From the NCBI RefSeq assembly GCF_003545885.1, contig NZ_QHCT01000001.1:744001-808000 (forward strand): a DNA stretch of 64,000 bases. Reading direction: 5' to 3'. Positions 50,876 through 64,000 of this stretch are shown one piece after another. The notes beneath the pieces are model-generated. The model made no database searches. It had not been told where the DNA came from and saw nothing but the letters and a program-made list of their open reading frames with translations. Position numbers and translations under genes: made by a program. The DNA comes from Leptospira stimsonii. GTDB taxonomy: Bacteria; Spirochaetota; Leptospiria; Leptospirales; Leptospiraceae. Positions within the stretch are counted from its first letter, which is position 1, and each line of letters opens with the position of its first letter.

Positions 50876-52042
50876 TCACCGAATTTCATATTCAATCTGA
50901 AGCGCAACGAAAGCTGAAGTCGCTCGACCATAAAGGACGGCTATATTTGTGAGCGCCTCGTTCAGGGAAGAAACGGAAGTTTGAGTTTTAGAAATATGAA
51001 TTGTTTGATCAAACGTGTGTTCTTTTGAGGATATATTTCCGGGAATCAAAGTGAGTCCTCCTCGAGTCTGAATTCTTTTGCCTCCATCCGAAACGGAAAC
51101 AACATTCGTTTTATAAGTACGAGCGTAAGAATCCGCAACCAAAGCTAACGTGACCTCGTCGATTCCCGCGAATAATTTTATTCCAATCGTTTCATGAGAC
51201 CAGAAAGATAGAAAGTTCTTTGCCGCAGTCCAATAGTGTTCGTTCTTAAACTTGAAATTCGATGTTTGATGTCCGGTTCCCCAATCATTCACTCCGAATT
51301 CTTTTGCAATTTCTTCCGCTTTTTTCTTTCCGGCAATCGCTTCGACGAGTGCGACGGAAATCGGAATCGATGCGGTTACTCCCGTAGTCGTAATGACTTT
51401 TTTATCCGCAACATAATGACGGTTTCGAATCCATTTTGTATCGGAAAACTTCTTCTCCAAATTGTTAAGCGAATACCAGTGTCCTGTCGCACGCTTTCCT
51501 TTGAGGATGCCGGAATTCGCTACGAGCCAAGCGCCGTCACAAATCCCTACGATGACGGCTCCTTTTGAAGCCTGCGATTGAATCCATTGGATTAGTTGGA
51601 GATTTTCGGAATCGTGAACTGCGGGAACAATTACAAAATCCGCACCTTCCGGAAAGGAACGATCAAAGTCGGAAAGGGATGTTTGAATTTCAATCTCCAG
51701 AGCGGGAAACATTTGCATCGCACCGGTATTTGTTCCAAGCGCAAATACATCCGCTATCTGCGCTCTTTTGAGAACGCCGTAGGGAACGACAAAATCCGAA
51801 AGCTCCGTGTATTTGTTTTCTCCTATGACAGCGATGACCGGACGCGAACGATTAAAACGAGGTTGGAATTTTTCGATTTTTTCTTCAACGAACGTTTCTG
51901 AATTAGATACGGCGATTCTTTCCGAAGTATTTTTACATCCGAAAAAGAATGTCTTTACGAATAGTAAAGTAGTGAGAATCAAAAGAATATTTTTTGAATT
52001 CGATTTCTTATGGGTTAAAATTTTTGGAATAATTGGTTTCAT
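50876..52042 (-). CDS. DJ-1/PfpI-family lipoprotein
   Basis: An N-terminal hydrophobic run (NILLILTTLLFVKTFFFGC) ends in a lipobox-type cysteine, so the protein is probably anchored in the envelope. Residues about 70-250 form a DJ-1/PfpI domain of the glutamine amidotransferase-like fold, with the nucleophile-elbow cysteine in VIVGICDGAWLVANSGIL and AGADFV-like strands. The last 130 residues are unassigned. DJ-1 domains of this type usually form the ligand-binding half of AraC regulators such as FtrA. Here the domain is separate, and the divergent neighbour is a membrane AraC regulator. Confidence 0.83.
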   Translation of the reverse strand: MKPIIPKILTHKKSNSKNILLILTTLLFVKTFFFGCKNTSERIAVSNSETFVEEKIEKFQPRFNRSRPVIAVIGENKYTELSDFVVPYGVLKRAQIADVFALGTNTGAMQMFPALEIEIQTSLSDFDRSFPEGADFVIVPAVHDSENLQLIQWIQSQASKGAVIVGICDGAWLVANSGILKGKRATGHWYSLNNLEKKFSDTKWIRNRHYVADKKVITTTGVTASIPISVALVEAIAGKKKAEEIAKEFGVNDWGTGHQTSNFKFKNEHYWTAAKNFLSFWSHETIGIKLFAGIDEVTLALVADSYARTYKTNVVSVSDGGKRIQTRGGLTLIPGNISSKEHTFDQTIHISKTQTSVSSLNEALTNIAVLYGRATSAFVALQIEYEIR

Positions 52043-52158
52043 ACTCCTGATTCTGCCATAACTTATCCGAAGAGTCGTCCGTCCGGATACGGAAGGACCG
52101 AAAATTTTCCGATCGAAAAAAATATCGACAGAAGATAACGATTCACTTCACTCATTCT

Positions 52159-53298
52159 ATGCTTATCTTCGTAGCATTCGGTTCCGGACTTGCTTTTTTA
52201 CTCGCCCTCGCAAGTTTTATAAACAATGGAAAAGAATTTTATTTTAGGAATTTAAAAAGCGAAAATCAAACCGTGTCGAAAGGAAGAAAAGAGAACTTCT
52301 TGCTTCGTCAGTTACATCAAAATTCCACTTCGATTCTATTTGTTTCCGTCGGAATTGTTCAGTTACATCTATATCTGGAATTATCAGAGGAATTAAAAAA
52401 CGTTCCTTGGTTTGCCGAAATTCACGTACCTTTTATTTTTTTAATCGGGCCTCTCACATATCTTTATTTTGAAAAGTTGAGCGGAGCAAAAGAAAAGAAT
52501 ATCCAACTCTTACATTTTCTACCTTTTTTCCTTGTGTTCGTTATCCTTTTTCCATTTTATCTTGAGAATAACGAAAGCAAAATATTCTTTTTGGAAAACC
52601 AAGCCCCCGATGATCCTTCTCATGGCCTCGTTCCTATTTTGCTAATCTTTGGAACTCTTTCCAATTTTCTTTATCCTGCGACCTTATTTTGGAACGTTTG
52701 GAGATGGAGAAAGGAAACGGCAAAAAATCTTCGCGAAGTTTTTTCTCCTTTTTTGTTTCTCTTTGCTTCCACACTTACGGTTCTATTTTTATTTTTAATC
52801 GCGCAGATTTTTTATATGCCCTTGTTCGTGATCGCGGCGAATGCGTTGACGATCTTAATTTCGACGATCTTTTTAATGAGTGCGACACAAACTTCCGTAA
52901 TCGAGAACTTCCAAAAAGAATCTAGGGAAGCCCGTTATAAGGAAAGTAGAGTTTCCGGTTTGGACGTAGACCTAATTCTGAAACGTTTAAACGACCTAAT
53001 GAAAATCGAAAGGGTGTTCTTAGATGAAAATCTAACCCTCGTAAAACTTTCAAATCTCCTCCAGATTCACACACACCAACTCTCTGAAATTCTCAATACT
53101 CGTTTGCAGTTAACGTTTCGAGAATACCTCACGCAGTTTCGTCTTGAAGAGGCGGCGAAACTTCTTAAGGAAGAGCCGGAACGGTCCGTACTTTCGATCC
53201 TTTATTCTTCCGGATTTAATTCCAAATCCGCGTTTCATAAACTCTTTCAAGAGAGGTTCGGCTGTTCCCCTTCCTCTTATCGAGCCGATCAATTTTAA
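52159..53298 (+). CDS. Membrane-bound AraC-family transcription regulator
   Basis: The N-terminal 240 residues contain about seven hydrophobic segments (for example LIFVAFGSGLAFLLALASF, VPFIFLIGPLTYLYF and FLPFFLVFVILFPFYL). The C-terminal 100 residues are a complete AraC helix-turn-helix pair: LTLVKLSNLLQIHTHQLSEI and SVLSILYSSGFNSKSAFHK, ending in FQERFGCSPSSYR. Membrane sensing coupled to DNA binding is the likely mode. It is divergent from the DJ-1-like lipoprotein gene across 116 bases, which is the probable regulatory target. Confidence 0.9.
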   Translation: MLIFVAFGSGLAFLLALASFINNGKEFYFRNLKSENQTVSKGRKENFLLRQLHQNSTSILFVSVGIVQLHLYLELSEELKNVPWFAEIHVPFIFLIGPLTYLYFEKLSGAKEKNIQLLHFLPFFLVFVILFPFYLENNESKIFFLENQAPDDPSHGLVPILLIFGTLSNFLYPATLFWNVWRWRKETAKNLREVFSPFLFLFASTLTVLFLFLIAQIFYMPLFVIAANALTILISTIFLMSATQTSVIENFQKESREARYKESRVSGLDVDLILKRLNDLMKIERVFLDENLTLVKLSNLLQIHTHQLSEILNTRLQLTFREYLTQFRLEEAAKLLKEEPERSVLSILYSSGFNSKSAFHKLFQERFGCSPSSYRADQF

Positions 53299-53611
53299 TT
53301 CGTTGAATCGTTCCATTCTTCGATTTGAGTTCTATTCTCCGAATTTAGAGTTTCATCCATTCTATCGATCTTAAAAACGTTTGAATGATACTGTCCATTA
53401 CCGTTAACGAAGGCGTCTTGAAACCGAATTTCCATCTTTACAATGGAATTTGAAAAAATGCCCGCTTTTCATTCTTAAAGATTGGATCAAGAACTCTCCG
53501 ATTGGTAAGGGATTTTTTAAACGTAGAGAACTAGTTTTCCTATTGCGCTTTTTTTATTCTCGTAGAATAAAGAGGCTTCATTCTTCGAAATTTTTCGTTT
53601 GGTAATAAGGT
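53299..53611. other. 313-base gap without a gene
   Basis: Separates the AraC regulator from the histidine kinase gene. I see no frame of coding character and no strong hairpin. The kinase promoter should be here; AAGG precedes the kinase ATG closely. Confidence 0.5.
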
Positions 53612-54739
53612 ATGAAAATCTCTTCGTGGATCAGCGGAATTTACAAAGATCGAGATTATCTGACAAGAAGCCGAGCATTTCATTTTTTCGTATTTAATGT
53701 TTCCTTCATTCTTTTAAGCATATCCTCCTATTTTTTTCTATGGCTCGCAAAGGGACAGTTTTTACGTTTCGGTTTTTTACTGATGACTGTTGCCTCCGTT
53801 TTCTCCTTGATTTTTCTGTTGAGAAAAAAAATCGAAATCGCGATAAGAATCATTTTGATAGCGAGCGTTTTTTCAGTTACCTTTGGATGGTTTTTTCCGC
53901 CGCCTACGATCGGTTTAGATACGGTCGGAAAGACTCAGGTGCTGAACATATTCATTATGATTTTCTTATATTTTTCCGATATTAAGAAAACCATTTTGAT
54001 TTCAATTTACTGTCTATTATTAATCGCCATCGACGAGTTCTACTTAAAAAAAGGTCAGGATGTTCTTCACGTCGCTGACAGAATCGGATTGTTTTTAATG
54101 TTCGCCGTGATATCGATCCTAACCGTAAGAACTCTTCACGGATCTTTGCAGGAAAAGAACGAACTGATCCAAGAGATTCATCATCGAGTTAGAAATAATT
54201 TACAAGTGATTTCCGGTTTGTTGGAAATGCATAGCAGTTCGGAAAAAGGGAATTTGCAAATCATACTTTCCGATTTTCAAAATAGAATATTAGCAATATC
54301 TGAAGTTCATAATTATCTTTATAAATCGGAAAATTATTTCGAGATCGATTTCGCCGAAGTGATCGAAAAGATCACCTTAAACCTATTGAATAAACTCGGT
54401 AAAGAATCGATCCAAATCGAGAACGAAACTTCGCAGGTTTTTATAAGAATCGAAAGCGCGATTCCTTGCGCGATTATTTTTAGCGAACTCCTTTCCAATT
54501 CCTTAAAACACGCGTTTCCATCCGATAAAGGTTCGATCGGAATCTCATTCAAAAAGGAAGGGAATGCTTATTTCTTAGAGGTAGTGGACAACGGCTCCGG
54601 AATTCAAGATTCTCAAGTTTGGCTAAAACCGAAGACGGCGGGATTTACACTGATCCAGATTCTTACGAAACAGATTAGAGGAAAGTTTAGAATTCTTACC
54701 GAATCCGGTTCCAAAAGTATTCTCGAGTTCAATTCTTAA
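53612..54739 (+). CDS. Membrane sensor histidine kinase (HisKA_2 type)
   Basis: Six hydrophobic segments fill the first 175 residues. The phosphorylation site is of the HisKA_2/HWE kind: ELIQEIHHRVRNNLQVISGL, with the histidine followed by RVRNNLQ. The ATP-binding part has the N box FSELLSNSLKHAFPSDKG and the G1 box VVDNGSGI; the G2 region (TAGFTLIQILTKQI) departs from the normal GLGL form. No extracytoplasmic domain is large enough to bind a ligand, so the sensing is probably within the membrane. No response regulator gene is adjacent; kinases of this class often pair with regulators encoded elsewhere. Confidence 0.88.
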   Translation: MKISSWISGIYKDRDYLTRSRAFHFFVFNVSFILLSISSYFFLWLAKGQFLRFGFLLMTVASVFSLIFLLRKKIEIAIRIILIASVFSVTFGWFFPPPTIGLDTVGKTQVLNIFIMIFLYFSDIKKTILISIYCLLLIAIDEFYLKKGQDVLHVADRIGLFLMFAVISILTVRTLHGSLQEKNELIQEIHHRVRNNLQVISGLLEMHSSSEKGNLQIILSDFQNRILAISEVHNYLYKSENYFEIDFAEVIEKITLNLLNKLGKESIQIENETSQVFIRIESAIPCAIIFSELLSNSLKHAFPSDKGSIGISFKKEGNAYFLEVVDNGSGIQDSQVWLKPKTAGFTLIQILTKQIRGKFRILTESGSKSILEFNS

Positions 54740-54825
54740 ACTTTCAAAAAAGCTTTAAGGATTTTGCATGTTTTTCGAACGAAAAAATCTTTCTCAAAGA
54801 CTAAGTCGATAAGTTTTATTTCGGA

Positions 54826-55695
54826 TCAAAGGCTGTGATCGATTACGATCATAGCGTTGATCAAAAACAGATGAAAGATGGAGAAGAAAAAGAATTTTCT
54901 AGCCGCTTGTCTTTCCGGATTCTTCATCAAACGAAAGGAAAGAATTCCCATCCAAACACAAACAAAAACGGAAGAGATCAAATAGAGAAATCCCATCGAA
55001 GGTTCGAAAAAGTAAAAACCGATACAGGATGCGGAATAAAGAATCGTATAAAAGAAAATGGACCGAGCTGTTTGTTCGATTCCTTTTACAACTGGTAACA
55101 TCGGAAAGTCCGCGTCCGAATAATCATCTTTTAGAAAAATGGCAAGAGCCCAAAAGTGCGCCGGTGTCCAAAGAAAGATCATGGAAAAAAGAATCCATGC
55201 CTGAATGGGAAGAGAATTGCCGATCGCCGCATAACCGATCAAAGGTCCCACACATCCGGCAACTCCACCGATTACGATGTTTTGCGGCGTCCTTGGTTTC
55301 AAAAGAATCGTGTATAAGAAGACGTAGGAAACCAAGGCCGCAAACGCGCAAAGTGCGGTTAAAAGATTCACGTAAACGGTAAGCAGATAAAAGGAAACTC
55401 CCATCATCGCAAAGCCGACTAACGTTGCTTGGAGCGTACCGATTCTTCCCGCTGGAATCGGCCGGTTGGAAGTTCGTTTCATCTTCGCGTCTCTGTCCTT
55501 TTCAATTACTTGGTTGAAAATAAACGAAGCAGAGGACATAAGGAACGTTCCCAATAGGGTAATTGCGAGTAAGAAACCGGACGGAGATTGGTTTCCTGCA
55601 AGATACAAGCCGGGAATGATGGTTGCCAAAACGAGAGTCGTCACCCTCGGTTTGATCATTTGATTCCAATCGGAAAAGAAAGTAGAGCTTGCCAT
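54826..55695 (-). CDS. ctaB: Protoheme IX farnesyltransferase (heme O synthase)
   Basis: Adds a farnesyl group to heme B, giving heme O, the first step towards heme A for the terminal oxidase. It is a UbiA-family membrane protein with about nine helices. The first aspartate-rich prenyl-binding motif is [19 protein letters not shown], followed by the IPAGRI segment typical of CtaB/CyoE. The second polar motif is [19 protein letters not shown]. The 289 residues are normal. It follows ctaA by 17 bases, so the two heme-modifying enzymes are made together. Confidence 0.95.
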   Translation of the reverse strand: MASSTFFSDWNQMIKPRVTTLVLATIIPGLYLAGNQSPSGFLLAITLLGTFLMSSASFIFNQVIEKDRDAKMKRTSNRPIPAGRIGTLQATLVGFAMMGVSFYLLTVYVNLLTALCAFAALVSYVFLYTILLKPRTPQNIVIGGVAGCVGPLIGYAAIGNSLPIQAWILFSMIFLWTPAHFWALAIFLKDDYSDADFPMLPVVKGIEQTARSIFFYTILYSASCIGFYFFEPSMGFLYLISSVFVCVWMGILSFRLMKNPERQAARKFFFFSIFHLFLINAMIVIDHSL

Positions 55696-55712
55696 GATTT
55701 TAATTCCTGAAA

Positions 55713-56666
55713 TTATCTTTCAGGCCTCCGTTCTGTCTCCGCGGATAATACGATCGCTCTGGAGATTAAAGAAAGATACGAGAAAGTGAGCAATAACACC
55801 GCAAACCCAGTGTGAAGAGCGGTCACCAATTTTGGAAGTCCGAAAAATACATTCAAAATTCCTAAAATAATCTGTGCGAGGAGAAGATACATGGATATCT
55901 GAAGAAATCGTTTGCTCGTCGTCGGGAATCTCTTCCAAATCGAAAAGCCGAGCGCGATTGCAAGAAGAATTGCAACGGAATACGCTCCGAATCGGTGGAC
56001 GATTTGTATTTTAACGATCTCTAAAGGATGATCCGGGATCCACTGTCCCCAGCAAGTCGGAAAATCCGGACAAGCCAAGCCGGCGTAATGAGAACTAACG
56101 CGTCCGCCGAGGATAATTTGAACCACGATTCCGATCAAAAGAAGAAAAAGAAAAACATTATCTTTTCTGAATAAAGTATTCGCTTTAAGAAAAGAATCTT
56201 TTTGACTTTGTGATTTGCTTCTTGCGTCGATCGACACGGTGAGAATCACAAGAAAGAATGCGATCGCATTGAGAAGATGCAAGTTGACCGAGGTCGGATC
56301 CAACTTCAAGGTAACGGTTAGTCTTCCCAGGTTGATCTGCGAGATCAAAAGGAGGACTGCAAGTCCTAAATAAATTCCAAATTCTTTCCTGAGAACTTTA
56401 TCCGCAAACGTCCAGATCGTAAGGCCAAGAAGAATCAAACCCAAAAATCCGGAATAATAACGATGAGAAACTTCCATAAAGATTTGAAAGTCGAAAGTAG
56501 GAAAAATTTTTCCAAAACAAAACGGCCAATCGGGACACGCCAGCCCGGATCCGGTCGCTCTCACCAAGGGCCCGTAGAGCAAATTTAAAAAAATGAGAAT
56601 GCTCAGGAACAGTGAGATTTTATAGAATAGGCGAAATTTAGAAGAAAGGTCCAAGTTAGAGTTCAT
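55713..56666 (-). CDS. ctaA: Heme A synthase
   Basis: Oxidises heme O to heme A in the inner membrane. Eight hydrophobic helices are arranged as two similar halves. The heme-ligating histidines lie in [35 protein letters not shown] and [11 protein letters not shown]. The paired cysteine motifs [15 protein letters not shown] and [17 protein letters not shown] are those of the CtaA form with disulfides. The 317 residues agree. It is divergent from the oxidase structural genes, and the 182 bases between them probably hold promoters for both operons. Confidence 0.95.
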   Translation of the reverse strand: MNSNLDLSSKFRLFYKISLFLSILIFLNLLYGPLVRATGSGLACPDWPFCFGKIFPTFDFQIFMEVSHRYYSGFLGLILLGLTIWTFADKVLRKEFGIYLGLAVLLLISQINLGRLTVTLKLDPTSVNLHLLNAIAFFLVILTVSIDARSKSQSQKDSFLKANTLFRKDNVFLFLLLIGIVVQIILGGRVSSHYAGLACPDFPTCWGQWIPDHPLEIVKIQIVHRFGAYSVAILLAIALGFSIWKRFPTTSKRFLQISMYLLLAQIILGILNVFFGLPKLVTALHTGFAVLLLTFSYLSLISRAIVLSAETERRPER

Positions 56667-56848
56667 TCTTTCCTTAAGACCTCGAAAGAGGTTCTGAATT
56701 TACCATACTCGAAAAATGGTTCTTAAGGGCAATGTGAAAGTAAAATTTAAATATTACTTCCAAAAAAACAGATTCATCCGATCTTGTCCTAGAATCTTCC
56801 GATTTTCTTCTTTTAAGAGAATGAGAATCAAATACAGGAGCCTTTTCT

Positions 56849-57001
56849 ATGGCACAAAAAGATGGATATAATAAACCAGGATTCTGGACTTTCGTAATCG
56901 TTCTCGTAGGAAATTTAGTTTTCTTTACCTATATTTCTTTTTTCCATCCGGGAGTCAAAGAACACTCTCTCAATCTTCCTGGAACTTCACAGGCGAAATA
57001 A
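56849..57001 (+). CDS. Small membrane protein of the oxidase operon, 50 aa
   Basis: A short gene with clear features: AGGAG eight bases before the ATG, a 50-residue product, and one membrane helix (FWTFVIVLVGNLVFFTYISF) followed by a hydrophilic tail. The TAA is 28 bases before the Sco gene, and everything downstream encodes the cytochrome oxidase. Small single-helix subunits are common in heme-copper oxidases, so a structural or assembly subunit is the likely role. No named family is recognised. Confidence 0.75.
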   Translation: MAQKDGYNKPGFWTFVIVLVGNLVFFTYISFFHPGVKEHSLNLPGTSQAK

Positions 57002-57029
57002 TATCTGGGAAAATCCCAGGAGCTAAACC

Positions 57030-57875
<846 letters not shown>

Positions 57876-57879
57876 ACAA

Positions 57880-60481
<2,602 letters not shown>

Positions 60482-60495
<14 letters not shown>

Positions 60496-61132
60496 GCACG
60501 CGGAATTCCATCATGCTCATCACTTTGATAGTGCTGAGCATCAGTATGAAGCTTCAAAACAAGGAATCTGGTTATTCCTTGTTACGGAAATTCTAATGTT
60601 TGGTGCCCTCTTCGTAGGTTATACCATTTATCATTCTTTGTATCCTGAGGTTTTCCACGCGGGAAGTCATCACTTGTCCGTTCCGATGGGAGCGTTTAAC
60701 ACCGTGGTTCTTCTTTTTAGCTCCTTTACGATGGCGCTTGGAATTCATTACGTTCAAGTAGATAAGAAAAAAGAAGCTGTGATTGCTTTGATTATCACGG
60801 TTCTTTGTGCTCTTACGTTTATGGTAGTGAAGTATTTCGAATATACTTCGAAGATTCATCACGGACTCCTTCCGGGTAAATTTTTCACCAACACCGAGAC
60901 GCCTGATATTAAGAACTTAGCGATGTTTTTCGGTTTCTATTTCGTAATGACAGGAATTCACGGGTCGCACGTTTTGATCGGAGCCGGACTTATCATCTGG
61001 GTGATGATCAAAGTAATCAAAGGAGAATTGAATTCTTCTTATTACACTCCGTTAGAAGGTGTGGGTCTTTTCTGGCACGTAGTCGACTTGATCTGGATCT
61101 ATCTTTTTCCTCTCCTCTATTTGGTGGGTTAA
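60482..61132 (+). CDS. ctaE: Cytochrome c oxidase subunit III
   Basis: A 216-residue, five-helix membrane subunit that stabilises subunit I. The start at ATG 60482 is set by AGGAGG just upstream, within the ctaD reading frame. Typical segments are [18 protein letters not shown] and [20 protein letters not shown], and the end is [19 protein letters not shown], which carries the family's conserved His/Trp. The N-terminus is rich in histidine ([17 protein letters not shown]). No separate subunit IV gene follows; a terminator comes 48 bases later. Confidence 0.95.
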
Positions 61133-61179
61133 AGTCCGATCTTAGAATTAAAGTAGGGAGAAATCCCGGATTCAAAAAA

Positions 61180-61207
61180 CCTCGGTCGTAAAACGCCGGG
61201 GTTTTTT
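61180..61207 (+). terminator. Terminator of the cytochrome oxidase operon
   Basis: CCTCGG (61180-61185) and CCGGGG (61196-61201) pair with one G-U and a 10-base loop, followed by TTTTTT at 61202-61207. Confidence 0.8.
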
Positions 61208-61498
61208 GTTTTAAGGGAATCGATCGAAAATTTTACCGATTTGTTTTCGGGTTCGTTTGGTTTTATATGAGCGTGATTTCGATGCACGATTCTGCATTTT
61301 AGACTTTCTTTATGAAGCGTTTCTCTTTTTGATCTTTATCTTTCTTTGAAGCAAATAAATCCTCCGCAATTGTTGAATAAGTGCGACTAACGTAACGAAA
61401 AACCCGATGAAGCGCTTTTCGCAAAGGTTTCGATTTTTGTCGGCGTAAATTAAAACCGATAACGGATCCGAAAAATAACCGTTTAGGAAAGGAGTAGT
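61208..61498. other. 291-base spacer without a gene
   Basis: Low coding content; the sequence TTTAGGAAAGGAGTA near its end is a ribosome-binding region that recurs almost unchanged at about 61829-61843. Confidence 0.5.
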
Positions 61499-61795
61499 TT
61501 GAACGAAAAAAATCTGGATATTAGGAACGATTCTCGCATTGTTCTTCGTAGGATGCAAACCTTGTTCCAATTTGGAACACGCATTTGTGCAGATTTAGGG
61601 GAAAAGTGCGAGAAGTGGAAGAGTTTAGGAAAACCCGGACTTTCGAACGACAGTCACGATGAAAATCGCCGCAAGAAAATTTTTACCGTTTTGGCAGAAA
61701 CCATAGGGTTGATTGAAGAGAACGCTCAGATGTCTCAAGGATTGACCGCGAACTACGACAAACTTATCGAATCTTTGAAAGGTTCAGTAAAGTAA
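61499..61795 (+). pseudogene. Probable frameshifted small lipoprotein gene
   Basis: Two frames each hold half of a plausible lipoprotein. One, beginning with ACG at 61503 eight bases after AAGGAG, reads KKIWILGTILALFFVGCKPC (a lipid-modification signal) and stops at a TAG near 61593. The other, open from a TTG at 61499 to 61795, reads CADLGEKCEKWKSLG onward and ends TANYDKLIESLKGSVK, with good composition. A one-base change would join them. If the TTG frame is used as it stands, the product is a 98-residue soluble protein without a signal. The ACG in place of ATG adds to the impression of decay. Confidence 0.5.
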
Positions 61796-61893
61796 AAAAT
61801 CGAAAGTGTTATAACCGCGTATTTCTTTTTAGGAAAGGAGTATGAGGAATCGATTTCAGGAAAAAACAGTATTTATTATATTCCAATTATATT

Positions 61894-62601
61894 ATGAAGT
61901 TTCGTTGGTCGATCGATACAAGTTATTTGCCGAAAACCTTTCCGGGATGGATTCGTTTTTGTTTCCGTTATCCGATTTCTTTTCTTTTGATCGCGGTCGT
62001 TTTTTTTATTGGCGCAACAGTTTATATCGATCGATCGTTTGTCATTTCTTCCATTCCGTTTCCCTGGAACGAACCGATTCCTTTTTTGCAATTTATTTCC
62101 AATCGTTTGGGTTCTTTGCTCTTTTTCAGTCTTCTAATCGCTATTGGTTGCGGGTTTCTCTGGTTCTTCTGGCTTTTGTCGCTTAGCGCTCCAAGCGGAG
62201 TTCTTCGTTCCGACGAGGAAATTCAACTTTTACGACCCAGAGATCCAAACGTAAAAAACGAAGAAGAGACTCGTTTGTCGGACGGAAAGAAGCGTTTGTT
62301 TCGAATTCGATGGAGAAATGACTCGGTATTGCCGTTACAGGGTTCTCCACGCTGGATCGTTTTTGTAAGTCGTTATCCCGTTTTCTATTTATTGCCTAAC
62401 TTCATTTTGTTTCCTTACGCTTATTTTTGGTATCGGTGGATTGCGGATTGGGAAACCGGAAAAATGGAAAGTCTTCATCTTGGTCGTCTGAACCTTTTGT
62501 ATGACGCGTTCGGAATTTGGGGAGTCGTAGGTTTTTATCTCTTCTTGGGAGGGCTTTTCTTATGGCTCTTCTGGTATTACGCAATTCGAGAGCCGAAATG
62601 A
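61894..62601 (+). CDS. Membrane protein of unknown function, 235 aa
   Basis: Four hydrophobic segments are visible (FRYPISFLLIAVVFFIGATV, LGSLLFFSLLIAIGCGFLWF, FLLPNFILFPYAYFWY-like and GIWGVVGFYLFLGGLFLWLF), with a hydrophilic loop of about 55 residues between the second and third. I do not recognise a family. The ATG at 61894 lacks a ribosome-binding site; an AAGGAG lies 50 bases upstream beside an ATG in another frame (61842). The reading frame itself is well supported by composition and membrane pattern. Confidence 0.72.
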   Translation: MKFRWSIDTSYLPKTFPGWIRFCFRYPISFLLIAVVFFIGATVYIDRSFVISSIPFPWNEPIPFLQFISNRLGSLLFFSLLIAIGCGFLWFFWLLSLSAPSGVLRSDEEIQLLRPRDPNVKNEEETRLSDGKKRLFRIRWRNDSVLPLQGSPRWIVFVSRYPVFYLLPNFILFPYAYFWYRWIADWETGKMESLHLGRLNLLYDAFGIWGVVGFYLFLGGLFLWLFWYYAIREPK

Positions 62602-62668
62602 TTTCGATTCTTTCTTAGCATTTTCAATTTTTTTCGACGGAATTTGGGCATTTAGGCCGATTTTAAAG

Positions 62669-63363
<695 letters not shown>

Positions 63364-63384
63364 TTACCTTTTGGGATTATTTTG

Positions 63385-63412
63385 TTGACTTTCGCCAAAT
63401 TTGTGCTATTTT
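63385..63412 (+). promoter_or_regulatory. Sigma-70-type promoter of the CarD gene
   Basis: TTGACT (63385-63390), a 16-base spacer and TATTTT (63407-63412) with an extended -10 TGC at 63404-63406. Transcription should begin near 63419, about 30 bases before the proposed TTG start codon. Confidence 0.6.
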
Positions 63413-63417
63413 CTTAA

Positions 63418-63997
<580 letters not shown>

Positions 63998-64000
63998 ATT

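Noticed and set aside
61842..62186. 114-codon frame starting beside AAGGAG
   Set aside because: The spacing to the ATG is only one base, and the product is a Phe/Ser-rich shadow of the better-supported membrane protein starting at 61894.

Overview
The window reads as a chromosomal segment of a Leptospira species. The strongest lineage marker is a DUF1564 protein (about 45.7-46.3 kb), a family I know only from Leptospira. Supporting signs are the many lipoproteins with relaxed lipoboxes, the density of 4-base start/stop overlaps, and a genome style of moderate GC with frequent GAA/TTC runs. Species cannot be decided by eye. I see no rRNA, tRNA, CRISPR array, insertion sequence or prophage.

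Layout. 0-3.1 kb (minus): a two-gene type IIA topoisomerase, its B subunit cut by the window edge. 3.3-11.3 kb (plus): lipoprotein and gltX, then an RsbW-like kinase, a DUF455 protein, a coupled lipoprotein/unknown/MotB-like trio, a small Cys-containing lipoprotein and an M14 peptidase. 11.5-16.1 kb (minus): aminotransferase, DUF2905, a LolA-like protein, and a Tat-signal/GMC oxidoreductase pair divergent from a ferredoxin. 16.7-18.7 kb: PAS histidine kinase and response regulator. 18.7-28.4 kb (minus): epimerase and NADP-type isocitrate dehydrogenase; argG-coaD-ndk; an exported protein; a DUF2779 nuclease-like protein; and a stand-alone acyltransferase of the type I fatty acid synthase kind. 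28.4-30.5 kb holds a frameshifted membrane gene, a DUF1772-like gene and a DoxX gene with a palindromic operator.

31.0-39.2 kb is a tightly coupled plus-strand operon: a GldA/GldF/GldG-like ABC exporter, a DUF4340 protein, a membrane protein, mpl (murein peptide recycling), pheS and a hotdog thioesterase. 39.4-45.6 kb (minus): gamma-glutamyltransferase; a beta-oxidation pair (3-hydroxyacyl-CoA dehydrogenase, SCP2-type thiolase) with a membrane protein behind strong inverted repeats; and a macrodomain protein. 45.7-54.7 kb is accessory in character: DUF1564, an M48 peptidase, a decayed fragment, a membrane LuxR-type regulator, an ankyrin lipoprotein with a Gly/His-rich partner, a DJ-1-like lipoprotein divergent from a membrane AraC regulator, and a HisKA_2 kinase.

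54.8-61.2 kb is the aerobic respiratory locus: ctaA-ctaB (minus) divergent from a 50-residue membrane protein, a Sco protein and ctaC-ctaD-ctaE, encoding a caa3-type oxidase with the YSHP signature of type A2 enzymes. 61.5-64 kb ends with a probably frameshifted lipoprotein, a membrane protein, a SPOR-like protein and a CarD-family transcription factor with a well-formed promoter.

No single clearly new system emerges. The best leads are the topoisomerase with eukaryote/T4-like sequence features, the MotB-like coupled trio, the Gly/His-rich exported protein, the three frame-disrupted genes, and the palindromic operators at the DoxX and beta-oxidation loci. All family names rest on motif recognition; no database search was run.
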